Source: Bacillus sp. NTK034
GTDB lineage: Bacteria > Bacillota > Bacilli > Bacillales > Cytobacillaceae
Reading direction: 5' to 3'
Assembly: GCF_017303275.1 (NCBI RefSeq)
Contig: NZ_JAFKOJ010000007.1
Coordinates: 62,001 to 126,000 of the forward strand
DNA: 64,000 nt
A program made the translations under genes and the position numbers. Positions 33,725-42,664 of the stretch are shown here, piece by piece. Within the stretch, counting starts at the first letter, position 1; every line of letters starts with the position of its first letter. The notes beneath the pieces were generated by a model, which was given only the letters and a program-made list of their open reading frames with translations, searched no databases and was not told where the DNA came from.

Positions 33725-34343
33725 TTTGTTCCACATCCTCCGCTATAGTTTTGCACCAGTTAAAATAAATGCACCACCGTGTATTTTTGCACCAAATCCT
33801 TTAATATCAAGGGGCCACTAAATGTATTAAGGGTTCCCTTTATATACACTTCCCGCTAATAAAATGAGTAAGTGGTGCATTTTTATTGTACAGGTACCGC
33901 TAGAAACGAATTATTTCGTCGAGATATCATAATGTCTCATTCGAAAGCTGTTTCTCTTAAACCTTTGGGAGAAGAAGGTTTATCTATGCTCACACATTCC
34001 GCTAATGCTGGTGCAAAAATGGTTCGGTTTAAGCTAGTCTTATGTATACACATTCCGCTAATGGACCAAATTGGTGCATTCTCATACTTTTGTTCCACAC
34101 ATTCCGCTAAAGTTGGTGCAAAAAAATTTTTTCAAAATTAAATATGCACCAAAACTGTGCACACATCCCGCTAATTTTACATTTTTACCTAATAAATCTG
34201 GTGCATTTGTAGGTTTTTTACCCCACACATTCCGCTAATCTATGGTGCATAATGGCCAAGTGGTGCAAAATGAAATTTTAACACTTACAGACTGGTGCAT
34301 AATCTGTTATTATCACTGTAATAAAGTGCCTAGCAGGGGGATC
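33725..34343 (+). other. Putative origin of replication with iterons (about seven copies)
   Basis: CACATTCCGCTAA motifs lie at 33993, 34049, 34098 and 34226, with near copies at 34162 (CACATCCCGCTAA), 33847 (CACTTCCCGCTAA) and 33732 (CACATCCTCCGCTAT). A second element TGGTGCA follows many at 8-20 bases, and further TGGTGCA or inverse TGCACCA units are spread from 33660 to 34312 (33660, 33753, 33769, 33787, 33867, 34145, 34199, 34262, 34303). This is a classic iteron array right before Rep. The 89-codon frame across it is not a gene. Confidence 0.85.
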
Positions 34344-34346
34344 ATG

Positions 34347-36134
34347 ATGAAGTATGATGAGATATTGGATCATTTAATACTGAACTATGAAACTTTAAAA
34401 ATAGTTCTATTCGAGGAAACTAAACATCTGTTCCAGGATAGACCGTATATCCTTGAAAAATGGAAGAAACAAGCTTATTCCATGACAGCTGAAGAAGTTA
34501 AAAACAATAAGCCTACTGAGGATATGTTATCTTTTGGTGCACTTTATTTGTTGTTTACTGAGGCATTTTATCATCAAAAGCCCATTACAAAGGCTATGAT
34601 ACGTGAAGTAGTGAATGTTTATGGAGATACTATAAAAGCTATACTAGCCGGTAATTTTTATCAGGAGTTTCCGGACGATGTGAAAAGACATAGTATGAAT
34701 AAACCTCAAATTGACGAGGCCATGCAGCAAGACTACATATTATCTAGTACGGACATTGATTTTCATTTAATGAGAAATATCGTCACAAAAAAGAAAGATT
34801 TTAAAGCAGGGGAAACGGGAAAATTGGCAACCGAGATTATAGACAACAAGGGGAAGGTTAAAGGAGTAGCGGAGCTGCGGCCAAATGAGATACAAGCTAC
34901 ATTTACTGCAGATCAGCAGCAAATGTGGTTAGAAATGCTCGGAGAGACATTAAACTCTTTGGACGATTTAACCGCGGATCTGTTTGATCTCATTTCTTAC
35001 TTGTGGTTAACATCTCCTAAAACAGCTGACGGTTATATTGAATTTCACAGCAATGACGCTCTCCAGCTCAGAAACATTAAAAAACGTACCGTTAAGGGCC
35101 AGGAATATGATTATAGGGAAGAGGATCGCTTTAATATCATGAAGCGGGTAGCTGCTCTTTCTAGCATATGGGTATCCTTAGGGGAAAGAAAAGTACATAT
35201 CTTAAACAGTGAAAACATACAAGAAAATGAACTCTATAAATTTAAAGATTTCCAACGAATGTTCGAAATTGGTGCCATTAGGGTGGCATACGATAGAAAT
35301 ACAAATGAAGCCAAAGGTATTTTTGCAGTTCAGGTACGGCCAACCTCTTTGCTAACGCCATATTTAGAAGGACCGAATCGCACCCTGGGAATTTTAGATA
35401 TAAAAGTGTTCCAATACAATCATTACACCCAGAGAGCGCATAAAAGATTAACACGCTATCTTAATCTTCAGTGGAGAATTCGCACAGTAAAAAGGAATTT
35501 AAATCAGCCTTTTAAAGTTGGAACCTTGTTGAAAGAAATGGATTTTTCATCTCGATATAGCGGAGTAGAAATACGGGATCTATTCGAAAATACGCTCGAC
35601 GATTTGAAAGATGATGGAGTAATTAAAGAGTGGTCCTATGTAGAGGAAATTGATGAAAACAGAGTGGGACGGGTTAATTGGGTCAAGAATTATTGGTCAA
35701 AGTTAAATATCTTATTAACCCCTCCGGAATTTATTATCAAAGAGAATCAACGGAATTTTTCAATTCCATTTACTACTTATCAGCAGCCAGAGATTTTTGA
35801 TAAGATGAACAGTCTTACAAATGCTGAAATTCCAACAGGATTAACTGAGGCTTCAAAAGAGATTGCTACAACTATAGATATGCCTGTACCCGTTCACTCA
35901 ACAAACAGTGTACAATATGTTCAGCAAACCTTTGAATTTACTGAACCGGAAATATCATTAACTCCAGAAGCAATGAAGGAAACCTTAGAAAGATGTAAGT
36001 TAAGTATAAGGCAGGCTGCTGAGGAAATAGGGATTGCTCATACAACTCTATCACGGTACATACGGAGAGAAAATAAGCGGCCAAATAAGAAGAATGATGA
36101 GAAGATGGCCAAGTGGCTAAATAGTAAAAAGTAA
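34347..36134 (+). CDS. Plasmid replication initiator (Rep)
   Basis: Start at 34344 or 34347 (two adjacent ATG) after CAGGGGGATC. The frame continues upstream, but there it runs through iterons. The protein has 595-596 aa: an N-terminal helical part, a central region with winged-helix-like segments (ALQLRNIKKRTVKGQEYDY, YTQRAHKRLTRYLNLQWRI) and a C-terminal helix-turn-helix (LSIRQAAEEIGIAHTTLSRY) with a basic tail. Its place directly after the iterons is the main evidence that it is Rep. It does not match Rep families that I can name, so the replicon type may be uncommon. Confidence 0.8.
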   Translation: MKYDEILDHLILNYETLKIVLFEETKHLFQDRPYILEKWKKQAYSMTAEEVKNNKPTEDMLSFGALYLLFTEAFYHQKPITKAMIREVVNVYGDTIKAILAGNFYQEFPDDVKRHSMNKPQIDEAMQQDYILSSTDIDFHLMRNIVTKKKDFKAGETGKLATEIIDNKGKVKGVAELRPNEIQATFTADQQQMWLEMLGETLNSLDDLTADLFDLISYLWLTSPKTADGYIEFHSNDALQLRNIKKRTVKGQEYDYREEDRFNIMKRVAALSSIWVSLGERKVHILNSENIQENELYKFKDFQRMFEIGAIRVAYDRNTNEAKGIFAVQVRPTSLLTPYLEGPNRTLGILDIKVFQYNHYTQRAHKRLTRYLNLQWRIRTVKRNLNQPFKVGTLLKEMDFSSRYSGVEIRDLFENTLDDLKDDGVIKEWSYVEEIDENRVGRVNWVKNYWSKLNILLTPPEFIIKENQRNFSIPFTTYQQPEIFDKMNSLTNAEIPTGLTEASKEIATTIDMPVPVHSTNSVQYVQQTFEFTEPEISLTPEAMKETLERCKLSIRQAAEEIGIAHTTLSRYIRRENKRPNKKNDEKMAKWLNSKK

Positions 36135-36150
36135 ATATCCGATAAAAACG

Positions 36151-36190
36151 AAAAAGGCCTCCATAGTTTCCGCTACAGAGGCCTTTTTGT
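36151..36190 (+). terminator. Terminator of rep
   Basis: AAAAAGGCCTCC..GAGGCCTTTTT inverted repeat with flanking A and T runs. An ACTTTTTAAGGAG box follows at 36219 but no convincing gene uses it. Confidence 0.8.
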
Positions 36191-36346
36191 AAAAAATTTT
36201 CGTGCTCTAAGCCCAAAAACTTTTTAAGGAGTATTAAAAAATTACCATGAATCTATGGGACTGTCAATTTCGTAAAAGAATTTTAAGATTAATGGAGAAG
36301 GAAATAATCATCTCTTTTGCAATTGGAAAGTGGTGATATTCCGTTC

Positions 36347-36745
36347 TTAGGTAATTTCCTCAACAGTAATGCCATAAAACTCTGCAAGCTTTTCTAAATT
36401 TTTTCTTCTAGGAAAACTTTTATTTAGCTCCCAACCCCCAAGAGTACTGCTAGCAATCCCAATCGCATTTGCTACTTCTTGCTGTGTTAAGTTCCTTGTT
36501 ATCCTCAGTGACCTTAGTTTAGTCCCAATGTTTTCAGGAATTTTATTTCCAATAAAGATTTTTTGGATACGCTCAAATGGTACGTTATACTCATCGGCAA
36601 GTATTTTTATTATTAGATTATCGTTATCTTTATATTTTGGATTTAAGCTTGTCATTTTGTATGTTAATTTGATTTCCTTAATTTCATATTGCTTTAATCC
36701 TGTCATCTTGAACACCATCTCATTATTTTGGTTAATCAGAGGCAA
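36347..36745 (-). CDS. XRE-type helix-turn-helix regulator
   Basis: A 132-aa protein whose C-terminal 60 residues are a Cro/CI-type domain: LRSLRITRNLTQQEVANAIG, then SSTLGGWELNKSFPRRKNLE and LAEFYGITVEEI. The N-terminal 70 residues include NVPFERIQKIFIGNKIP, which may form a second, minimal helix-turn-helix. It lies leftward between rep and an exported-protein operon. No partner toxin is next to it, so it is a stand-alone repressor. Confidence 0.85.
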   Translation of the reverse strand: MPLINQNNEMVFKMTGLKQYEIKEIKLTYKMTSLNPKYKDNDNLIIKILADEYNVPFERIQKIFIGNKIPENIGTKLRSLRITRNLTQQEVANAIGIASSTLGGWELNKSFPRRKNLEKLAEFYGITVEEIT

Positions 36746-36961
36746 GTTCCCGCTTTTTAAGACTGCCGTATTTTATGTATTACTATTATGAACAAATATT
36801 CTATTTTAAAAATACAGAACCATTCTTACAAAACACTTAAATTCGGTTAGACTTTAGCATTTAAGGGCAGGTTGTTAAACAAGAATAATAAATTTTTAAT
36901 CTCTCTTTATGATAGAATGATATAAAAATGTAAAATATAGGGGTTTAGGTGAGGTTTATTA

Positions 36962-37201
36962 ATGGAAGCTGAACGAAAAAGTGGTAAAGGAATACCCCTA
37001 ACTATTGGGTGGTTATCTGTGATCTTATTAACTCTTAACTTAATACCGCCTATCCTTTTGTTTTTCCCTATATGCATAGGAGTAGTAATAAGGCGAGATT
37101 ACCAGGAGGATAAGCTAGGATCAGCAATGATTATCTTAGGTATAATAAGTGGAATCACTGGTTGGCTTTTAGGGATATTTGTTAGTAATAATTTTTATTA
37201 A
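36962..37201 (+). CDS. Small membrane protein (79 aa)
   Basis: ATG 8 bases after GTGAGG. Two or three hydrophobic segments (about 14-42 and 56-76: LGSAMIILGIISGITGWLLG). No known family. It precedes the nuclease lipoprotein gene by 40 bases, so both may be one unit. Confidence 0.65.
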   Translation: MEAERKSGKGIPLTIGWLSVILLTLNLIPPILLFFPICIGVVIRRDYQEDKLGSAMIILGIISGITGWLLGIFVSNNFY

Positions 37202-37240
37202 ACAAACGGTGCAGTTTAATTGAGGATAGGGGGGACTAAA

Positions 37241-38182
37241 ATGAAAAAGAAAATGAACAATTTATTCTTACTTTTAACAATAACCTTTATGGTTGGTTGT
37301 ACTAACGTAGAAGATACATCCAATACGGTTGTAGAAACAGAGTCACATAAAGTAGTAGCAGCCGAAGGAATCAAAAATAATGCAAAAGAAGAAACTCTCA
37401 CCACGGGTGCGGAAGAAACGGCAACCCAACCAAATAATGAACTGTTCTCAGGCTACAAACTTATTGAAGTTGATGGCGGTGATCAGTCTGGACATCGTGA
37501 ACGTAATGTTGTCGTTGACATTGGTTATGGGAACCGTGAATATTGGGCATTTACTAATGAATACGGGCAACTAGTACGTGTCATTGCTGACAAAATCATC
37601 CTACAAGATGACAGTAGCGAACCTGTATTATCGTCTGGCAGATACTATCCTGATGAGGCAAAGGTTCCGGGTGTTGAAAGCGAAACATTAGATGAAGGAC
37701 ATATCATTGCTGATTCTCTTGGAGGGGTAGCAAATGCTTATAATATCACTCCACAAGATAGCATACTCAATCGACACGGTGATCAAGCTTATATAGAAGA
37801 TTCAATCAGTAGAGCGGGTGGTGCTACAGACTTTGAAGCAATTATCACTTATCCGAATACACAAACACAGATTCCTTCAAATTATCAATATACTTACACG
37901 ATAATGGGCAACAAGATTGTTGATTCATTTGACAACGGGAACCCAGACGAAGTAAACGCATCACTCGGTTTAACAGACAGTGATTTAGTTGAATCAACCG
38001 AACCCGTTGAATCAACAGGAACAAACACAAACGTTGATATTTCCAGCGTAGATACAAACAGCAATGGACAGGTGACGATAAAAGAAGCAAAGGAAGCAGG
38101 TTTTAGAATGCCAATAACGAGCGATCATTGGTTATACCCATATATGGATGATCGTGATAATGACGGTATGGTAGGGGAGTAA
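37241..38182 (+). CDS. Lipoprotein DNA/RNA non-specific endonuclease with an excalibur-like tail
   Basis: ATG 37241 has AGGGGGGACTAAA in front. A lipobox TFMVGC (Cys about 23) predicts a surface lipoprotein. The catalytic part (about 70-255) shows the DEGHIIADSLGG block with the His and then NITPQDSILNRHG, as in DNA/RNA non-specific (beta-beta-alpha) endonucleases of bacilli such as the sporulation nuclease NucB-related and YeeF-like groups. The end DRDNDGMVGE resembles the excalibur calcium motif (DxDxDGxxCE) with Gly for the usual Cys. It would degrade DNA outside the cell. Confidence 0.82.
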   Translation: MKKKMNNLFLLLTITFMVGCTNVEDTSNTVVETESHKVVAAEGIKNNAKEETLTTGAEETATQPNNELFSGYKLIEVDGGDQSGHRERNVVVDIGYGNREYWAFTNEYGQLVRVIADKIILQDDSSEPVLSSGRYYPDEAKVPGVESETLDEGHIIADSLGGVANAYNITPQDSILNRHGDQAYIEDSISRAGGATDFEAIITYPNTQTQIPSNYQYTYTIMGNKIVDSFDNGNPDEVNASLGLTDSDLVESTEPVESTGTNTNVDISSVDTNSNGQVTIKEAKEAGFRMPITSDHWLYPYMDDRDNDGMVGE

Positions 38183-38445
38183 ACCGATAGAGGTATTGCC
38201 CAAGCTTCAGTTTTATCAGATTAAAAATAGACTGTATTATTACAGTCCATATTTCAGATGAAGAGGGCAATACTCTAAGATTCAGCTGCCGAAGGGTAGC
38301 TTTTTCTTATTAAACAAACGGGGCAGCATTCCTGTAATGAATGAAAATGGAGTTTGAACAAAAAAATAACCTCTTGGTAGAATGAGAGAGTCCTGAAGCC
38401 GGCAAGCAAAAAGGACAAAAATCTCAAACACCAGGAGGCTTTACA
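38183..38445. other. Terminator region, dispersed repeat and left end of the IS110-family element
   Basis: 38195-38275 forms a long imperfect hairpin (AGGTATTGCCC..GAGGGCAATACT). The dispersed repeat copy lies at 38281-38326. The IS left end is taken as about 38327, then about 120 non-coding bases run to the transposase start. Confidence 0.55.
38281..38326 (-). repeat. Dispersed CTGCCCC repeat, copy 1
   Basis: On the minus strand: CTGCCCCGTTTGTTTAATAA, then GAAAAAGCTACC, a loop and GGCAGCTGAA. The same unit of about 50 bases recurs at 53999-54048 and 56482-56532, with partial copies near 37200, 55074 and 57052. The second half folds into a hairpin. Confidence 0.7.
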
Positions 38446-39742
38446 ATGAATTATAACCAGAATAAGAAGATTGCTCAAATCACTTCTCAAACTCTTATTA
38501 TAGGAGTCGATATTGCGAAATTCAAACATGTGGCTCGTGCCCAGGATTTCAGGGGAATGGAGTTTGGATCCCCGTGTCAATTTGAAAATACAAAAGAAGG
38601 ATTTGAAAACTTTCTTAAATGGATTTCGGAAATCAAAAAAGAACAGTGTATGAGTAAAGTGATGGTTGGCATGGAGCCAACAGGCCACTATTGGTTTAAT
38701 CTGGCCCATATCTTAAAAGAAAATGGGATAAAGTTTGTCGCAGTAAACCCGTTGCACGTCAAGAAAAGCAAAGAGTTGGATGATAACTCACCCACCAAAA
38801 ATGATGTGAAAGATGCCAAGGTCATAGCCCAGCTGGTCAAGGATGGAAGATACGCCGAACCAACAATACCGCAAGGTGTTTATGCAGAACTCCGTGTGGC
38901 AAAGAAAATACGCGATCTTTTAACTGAAGACCTACAAACGGTCCAAGGACAGGTGCACAACTGGATTGACCGGTATTTTCCGGAATTCCTCAAGGTTTTT
39001 AAGAAATGGGAAGGTAAGGCTTCTTTACAATTCTTAAAGCTCTATGCCTTGCCACATGAAATAGCTGTATTCACCGAAGAAGAACTACTCGTCCATTTGA
39101 GAAAGTCCGTATCTCGGAGTGTTGGATTAAACAAGATCCGCGAATTAAAACAGGCAGCTAGCCAGTCCATCGGACTTCGACAAGGTGCTGAAATGGCCAG
39201 GCTGGAGCTAAAAACCATTCTGGCTAAGTATGAATTAATTCAGTTACAATTCGAAGAATTGGACGCCAAAATAGACAGCCAGCTTGATGAAATACCAGGT
39301 GTACAACAAATGTTAGCGATAAAAGGTGTAGGCAGGGATACAATTGCCGGCTTCTTTGCGGAAGTAGGAGATTTAGGTGAATACAATCATCCAAGGCAGA
39401 TTATCAAGCTGGCCGGCTTAAGCTTAAAAGAAAATACATCCGGCAAGCACAAAGGAAAAACGACCATCACAAAAAGAGGCCGAAAGAAACTCAGGGCACT
39501 GTTATTCAGGGTCTGTATGATTCTCGTCGCCAAAGGATTCTGCATTTAAAGCATTACATGCTTACTATACTCAACGTCCGGATAATCCTTTAAAGAAGAT
39601 GCAGTCCCTGATTGCTTTGTGTAATAAACTAATTCGGATTTTCTTCAGTATAGGAAAAAAGCAATTTGATTTTAATGAGGAAAAGATGCTAAAGGACATC
39701 CCTCATTTGGCAGTAACAAAGAAGACGGAAATGGCAGCTTAA
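38446..39742 (+). pseudogene. IS110-family (DEDD) transposase, frameshifted near the 3' end
   Basis: N-terminal DEDD domain: IIGVDIAKFKHVARAQD (first Asp), VGMEPTGHYWF (Glu), VKDAKVIAQLVKDGRY (Asp-Ala-Lys). C-terminal Tnp20 domain: IPGVQQMLAIKGVGRDTIAG and IKLAGLSLKENTSGKHKGK. The frame ends early at 39549 (LVAKGFCI), but AFKALHAYYTQRPDNPLKKM and the rest of the family C terminus continue in the +1 frame from 39542 to a stop at 39740-39742. One extra base near 39530-39541 explains it. The catalytic Ser of Tnp20 lies before the break. Confidence 0.88.
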
Positions 39743-40030
39743 CTTTGGTTTAGATTAGATAAGTAGTAGTTCTTGCTTTTATAGTTTTTGAGACATTTGA
39801 AGCACGGATTAGTCGGCAAAGCAACTAAATTACGGGCTTGGACCCTGTGGGGCAGCATGGCTGACATCCACCTCATGGAAAGGTTGGACGAAGGAATTTG
39901 AGAGCGAAGACTCTGTGAGACATGGGAGGGTTGACCTCCATGAGTAAATGTGGACATCCACCAGTGCGGTTATATTTTTACTCATCCACCATTTTCTGTA
40001 AGGGACTGGTTAGTGGGTTCTAACTCTTTT
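39743..40030 (+). ncRNA. Candidate bridge/seekRNA region of the IS110-family element
   Basis: The non-coding downstream end has several complementary and repeated pieces (GACATCCACC twice, GGTTGACCTCCATGAG, CATGGAAAGG) that would fold as an RNA. IS110/IS1111 elements encode a guide RNA in one non-coding end. The stretch GGGGCAGCAT at 39852-39861 equals the sequence just outside the left end (38319-38328), as a target guide would. Only inferred. Confidence 0.35.
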
Positions 40031-40249
40031 TTCTCACTCTGTCCAAAAATATCCTTTCAAGTGAAGATCCTCCATTTATAAAGTGAGTTACCGAAAGGTA
40101 AATAACTATGAAATTCTAAGAAAACAAGAGTAAATAAGTGTTTTCGCTTCTTTTATTGAGGGAGGTTAGCTGAAGAAGGAATTCAAATGTATAAAAATTG
40201 AATTTACATTGACTTATGGAAGATTATTGAATAAACTATCTTTAATTAT
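40031..40249. other. Non-coding region upstream of the T-box
   Basis: No supported gene. It should contain the promoter of the methionyl-tRNA synthetase transcript; TTGACT near 40208 (in ACATTGACTTATGG) is a possible -35. Confidence 0.4.
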
Positions 40250-40558
40250 TTAATAAAGGCAATGAAGAGAAAAAGTAAAATGATTTTGTTTTTCCCCAGA
40301 GAGCTTCGGTAGCTGAAAAGAAGCAAAAACAGTCATTTGAACAATGGTCTCTGAGCTTCGTACTGAACATACTTTTTTGTATTAGTAGGATACGACGAGT
40401 TTTGGCACTCGTTATCAATGTCACAGTATAAGAGTAGATTCTTACTCCGTACTTGCTGAGGCAGATGGTGTGAATCATTTGCGAAATAAGGTGGTAACAC
40501 GTGGAATTTAAACCTCGTCCTTAACTATTACGGTTAAGGCGAGGTTTTTTTGTTTTTA
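40250..40558 (+). promoter_or_regulatory. T-box riboswitch in front of the methionyl-tRNA synthetase
   Basis: The conserved T-box core AAATAAGGTGGTAACACG is at 40480-40498. It is followed by a terminator (AAACCTCGTCCTTAAC / GTTAAGGCGAGGTTT and seven T, 40510-40550). The antiterminator would pair the T-box with part of the first arm. Upstream is a long stem I region (AGAGAGCTTCGGTAGCTGAA ... CTCTGAGC). An AUG at 40344-40346 in that region could be the Met specifier; this is not proven. Uncharged tRNA-Met should switch the gene on. Confidence 0.88.
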
Positions 40559-40583
40559 TATTTTATTTTAGGAGGTCAAACGT

Positions 40584-42230
40584 ATGAGTATTTTTATTGG
40601 TGGTGCTTGGGCTTATGCTAATGGCTCATTACATCTTGGTCACATTTCTAGTTTGTTGCCTGGCGATATACTGGCTAGATATTATCGTTTAAAAGGTGAA
40701 AAGGTTTTATATGTATCAGGAAGCGATTGTAATGGCACACCTATTACAATTAGAGCAAAACAAGAAGGGGTTTTACCAAAGGAGATAGCGGATCGGTATC
40801 ACCATGAATTTGTAGAGTGTTTTTCGAAATTAGGATTCTCATACGACATCTATACAAGGACTGACACTGAACATCACCATAAAATCGTCCAGGAGATTTT
40901 TTTGGAGCTGCTTGAAAAGGGTCTTATTTACAAGAAGGAAATTGAACAAACATATTGCGAATACGATCAGCAATTCTTACCAGACCGTTACGTTGAAGGC
41001 ATTTGTCCAAATTGTGGGGCAAATGCACGTGGTGATCAATGTGATTACTGCTCTACTGTTCTTGAGCCACTTGAATTACTGGAAAGGAAATGCAAAATTT
41101 GTGGTAATCCCCCCAACACAAGAAAAACAGAGCATTTTTATTTTTCTTTAAGTTCTATACAGAATATTTTAGAAAACTATACAGAGGGAGCCGAGAGTAG
41201 ACATCTTTGGCGTGAAAATGCAATTTCATTGACAAAAAGGTATTTGAAAGAAGGTTTGCAGGATAGAGCAGTTTCCAGGGATTTGCCTATTGGGGTAAGT
41301 GTTCCAGTGCCTGGTTATGAAGATAAGAAAATTTACGTTTGGATTGAAGCAGTTTCAGGATATTACACAGCTAGCAAGCTGTGGTCAAAAGAAACTAAAA
41401 ATGATGACTCAAATTTTTGGAATTCCTATGCCACATCCTATTACGTCCACGGGAAAGATAATATACCGTTCCATTCAATTATATGGGCAGGAATTTTGGC
41501 TGGATTAGGGAAGGATTCTTTACCAACTCACATCGTTTCAAATGAGTACTTGACTTTAGAGAAGAAGAAATTGTCTACAAGTAACAACTGGGCAGTGTGG
41601 GTTCCAGATATTTTGGATAGGTACGAACCAGATTCTGTACGATATTTTTTAACAATAAACGCACCAGAAAGTCGGGATGCAGACTTTTCTTGGAAGGAAT
41701 TCATCTATAGTCATAATAGTGAATTATTGGGGGCCTATGGTAACTTTGTAAACAGAACATTGAAATTTATTCAAAAATCATTTGATGGGGTTATCCCTGA
41801 TAAAGTCATTAACTCGGCTATTCAAGATAAAGTCAATGATTTGTATGGTGAAGTAGGACGGAACATTGAAAATGCTTCGTTCAAACAAGGGCTGGAAAAA
41901 GTCTTTGAGCTAGTAAGGTTTTCGAATAAATACTTTGATGAACAACAACCTTGGAAACAGATTCACGAGGATAAAGAGTCATGTAAACAGACTCTTGCAA
42001 ATTGCGTTTACTTAATCGGTAATTTAGCAAATATCTTGAAACCTTTCCTTCCTTTTTCCAGTGTTAAAGTTAATAAAATGTTAAATATATTGGAAACCAG
42101 CTGGAATTCATTTTTGGTTCAACCCCAAACATTATCGAATGTTGAAACTTTATTTGAGCGAATAGACCCGGCAAGAATTGAAGAAGAACTAGAAAGATTA
42201 AACAATCAAACTGTAATAAAATATGATTAA
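40584..42230 (+). CDS. Second methionyl-tRNA synthetase (MetRS2-like)
   Basis: Class I synthetase with HIGH box HLGH (residues 17-20) in [15 protein letters not shown], a zinc knuckle insert with two CxxC pairs ([16 protein letters not shown], then CKICGNPP) and KMSKS box KKLSTS (about 332). At 548 aa it lacks the C-terminal tRNA-binding dimer domain of the standard Bacillus MetS. It resembles the second MetRS of some bacilli, which resists MetRS inhibitors. On a plasmid, and under its own T-box, it could confer resistance to a natural MetRS inhibitor; that is inference. Confidence 0.92.
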   Translation: MSIFIGGAWAYANGSLHLGHISSLLPGDILARYYRLKGEKVLYVSGSDCNGTPITIRAKQEGVLPKEIADRYHHEFVECFSKLGFSYDIYTRTDTEHHHKIVQEIFLELLEKGLIYKKEIEQTYCEYDQQFLPDRYVEGICPNCGANARGDQCDYCSTVLEPLELLERKCKICGNPPNTRKTEHFYFSLSSIQNILENYTEGAESRHLWRENAISLTKRYLKEGLQDRAVSRDLPIGVSVPVPGYEDKKIYVWIEAVSGYYTASKLWSKETKNDDSNFWNSYATSYYVHGKDNIPFHSIIWAGILAGLGKDSLPTHIVSNEYLTLEKKKLSTSNNWAVWVPDILDRYEPDSVRYFLTINAPESRDADFSWKEFIYSHNSELLGAYGNFVNRTLKFIQKSFDGVIPDKVINSAIQDKVNDLYGEVGRNIENASFKQGLEKVFELVRFSNKYFDEQQPWKQIHEDKESCKQTLANCVYLIGNLANILKPFLPFSSVKVNKMLNILETSWNSFLVQPQTLSNVETLFERIDPARIEEELERLNNQTVIKYD

Positions 42231-42260
42231 GTCTATTTTTAAAGCCTTTAATAAATTGAC

Positions 42261-42290
42261 AAGGGAAGGCTGTTCCGACAGCCTTTCTTA
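42261..42290 (+). terminator. Terminator of the methionyl-tRNA synthetase gene
   Basis: GGAAGGCTGTTCCGACAGCC hairpin then TTTCTTATTT. Confidence 0.8.
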
Positions 42291-42663
42291 TTTCTATTTA
42301 AGTTGTGAAACATTGTACTTAAACAATAGGGTGCTTTTCTTCAATTAGCATCTTTTAGAAAAAAGGAATATTTCTGTAACAAGAAATATGTTCATAAAAA
42401 AAAGGCACCTTTTTCAGGTGCATTTAATTAGCTGGCTGAAGGCTAAATTTTTTGTTTAGGTCATTTTATGAATATTATTTATCAATGAATGGGGTATGGC
42501 CCACTTATTAAACGAAAAATAAAAAATAGTGTTAGCTGTTTTATTTAATGATGATGGGGTCAAGCCTTGCTCACGAATTATGTCCTAAGGCTTGTTGAAT
42601 ATGAAATTGAACTACGTCACATTTTTTATGAAATCAAAAAAATAAGAGAAGCAATAGCTTCTC
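42291..42663. other. Intergenic region with a 21-base dispersed repeat
   Basis: TGTACTTAAACAATAGGGTG(C) at 42314-42334 occurs again, inverted, at 55020-55040. Also a terminator-like hairpin near 42395-42425 (GGCACCTTTTTCAGGTGCA) and the terminator of the minus-strand gene at 42640-42664. No gene. Confidence 0.6.
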
Positions 42664-42664
42664 T
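42640..42664 (-). terminator. Terminator of the 340-aa membrane-protein gene
   Basis: ATAAGAGAAGC / GCTTCTCTTAT perfect hairpin with flanking A and T runs. Confidence 0.75.

Larger units (their letters stand above)
38327..40030 (+). mobile_element. IS110-family insertion sequence (degraded), limits uncertain
   Basis: Contains a frameshifted IS110-type transposase and about 290 bases of non-coding sequence after it that look structured. No terminal inverted repeats, as usual in this family. Limits are guessed from the end of the upstream repeat and the last structured part downstream. Confidence 0.6.

Noticed and set aside
33872..34141. 89-codon open frame
   Set aside because: It lies across the iterons, has no ribosome-binding site, and its translation repeats only because the iterons repeat.
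34242..34343. N-terminal 34-codon extension of Rep
   Set aside because: The stretch contains TGGTGCA iteron elements and no ribosome-binding site; a good site precedes 34344/34347.
36247..36339. A 29-codon frame after the ACTTTTTAAGGAG box at 36219
   Set aside because: The distance from the box to the ATG is about 16 bases and the product has no protein-like character.
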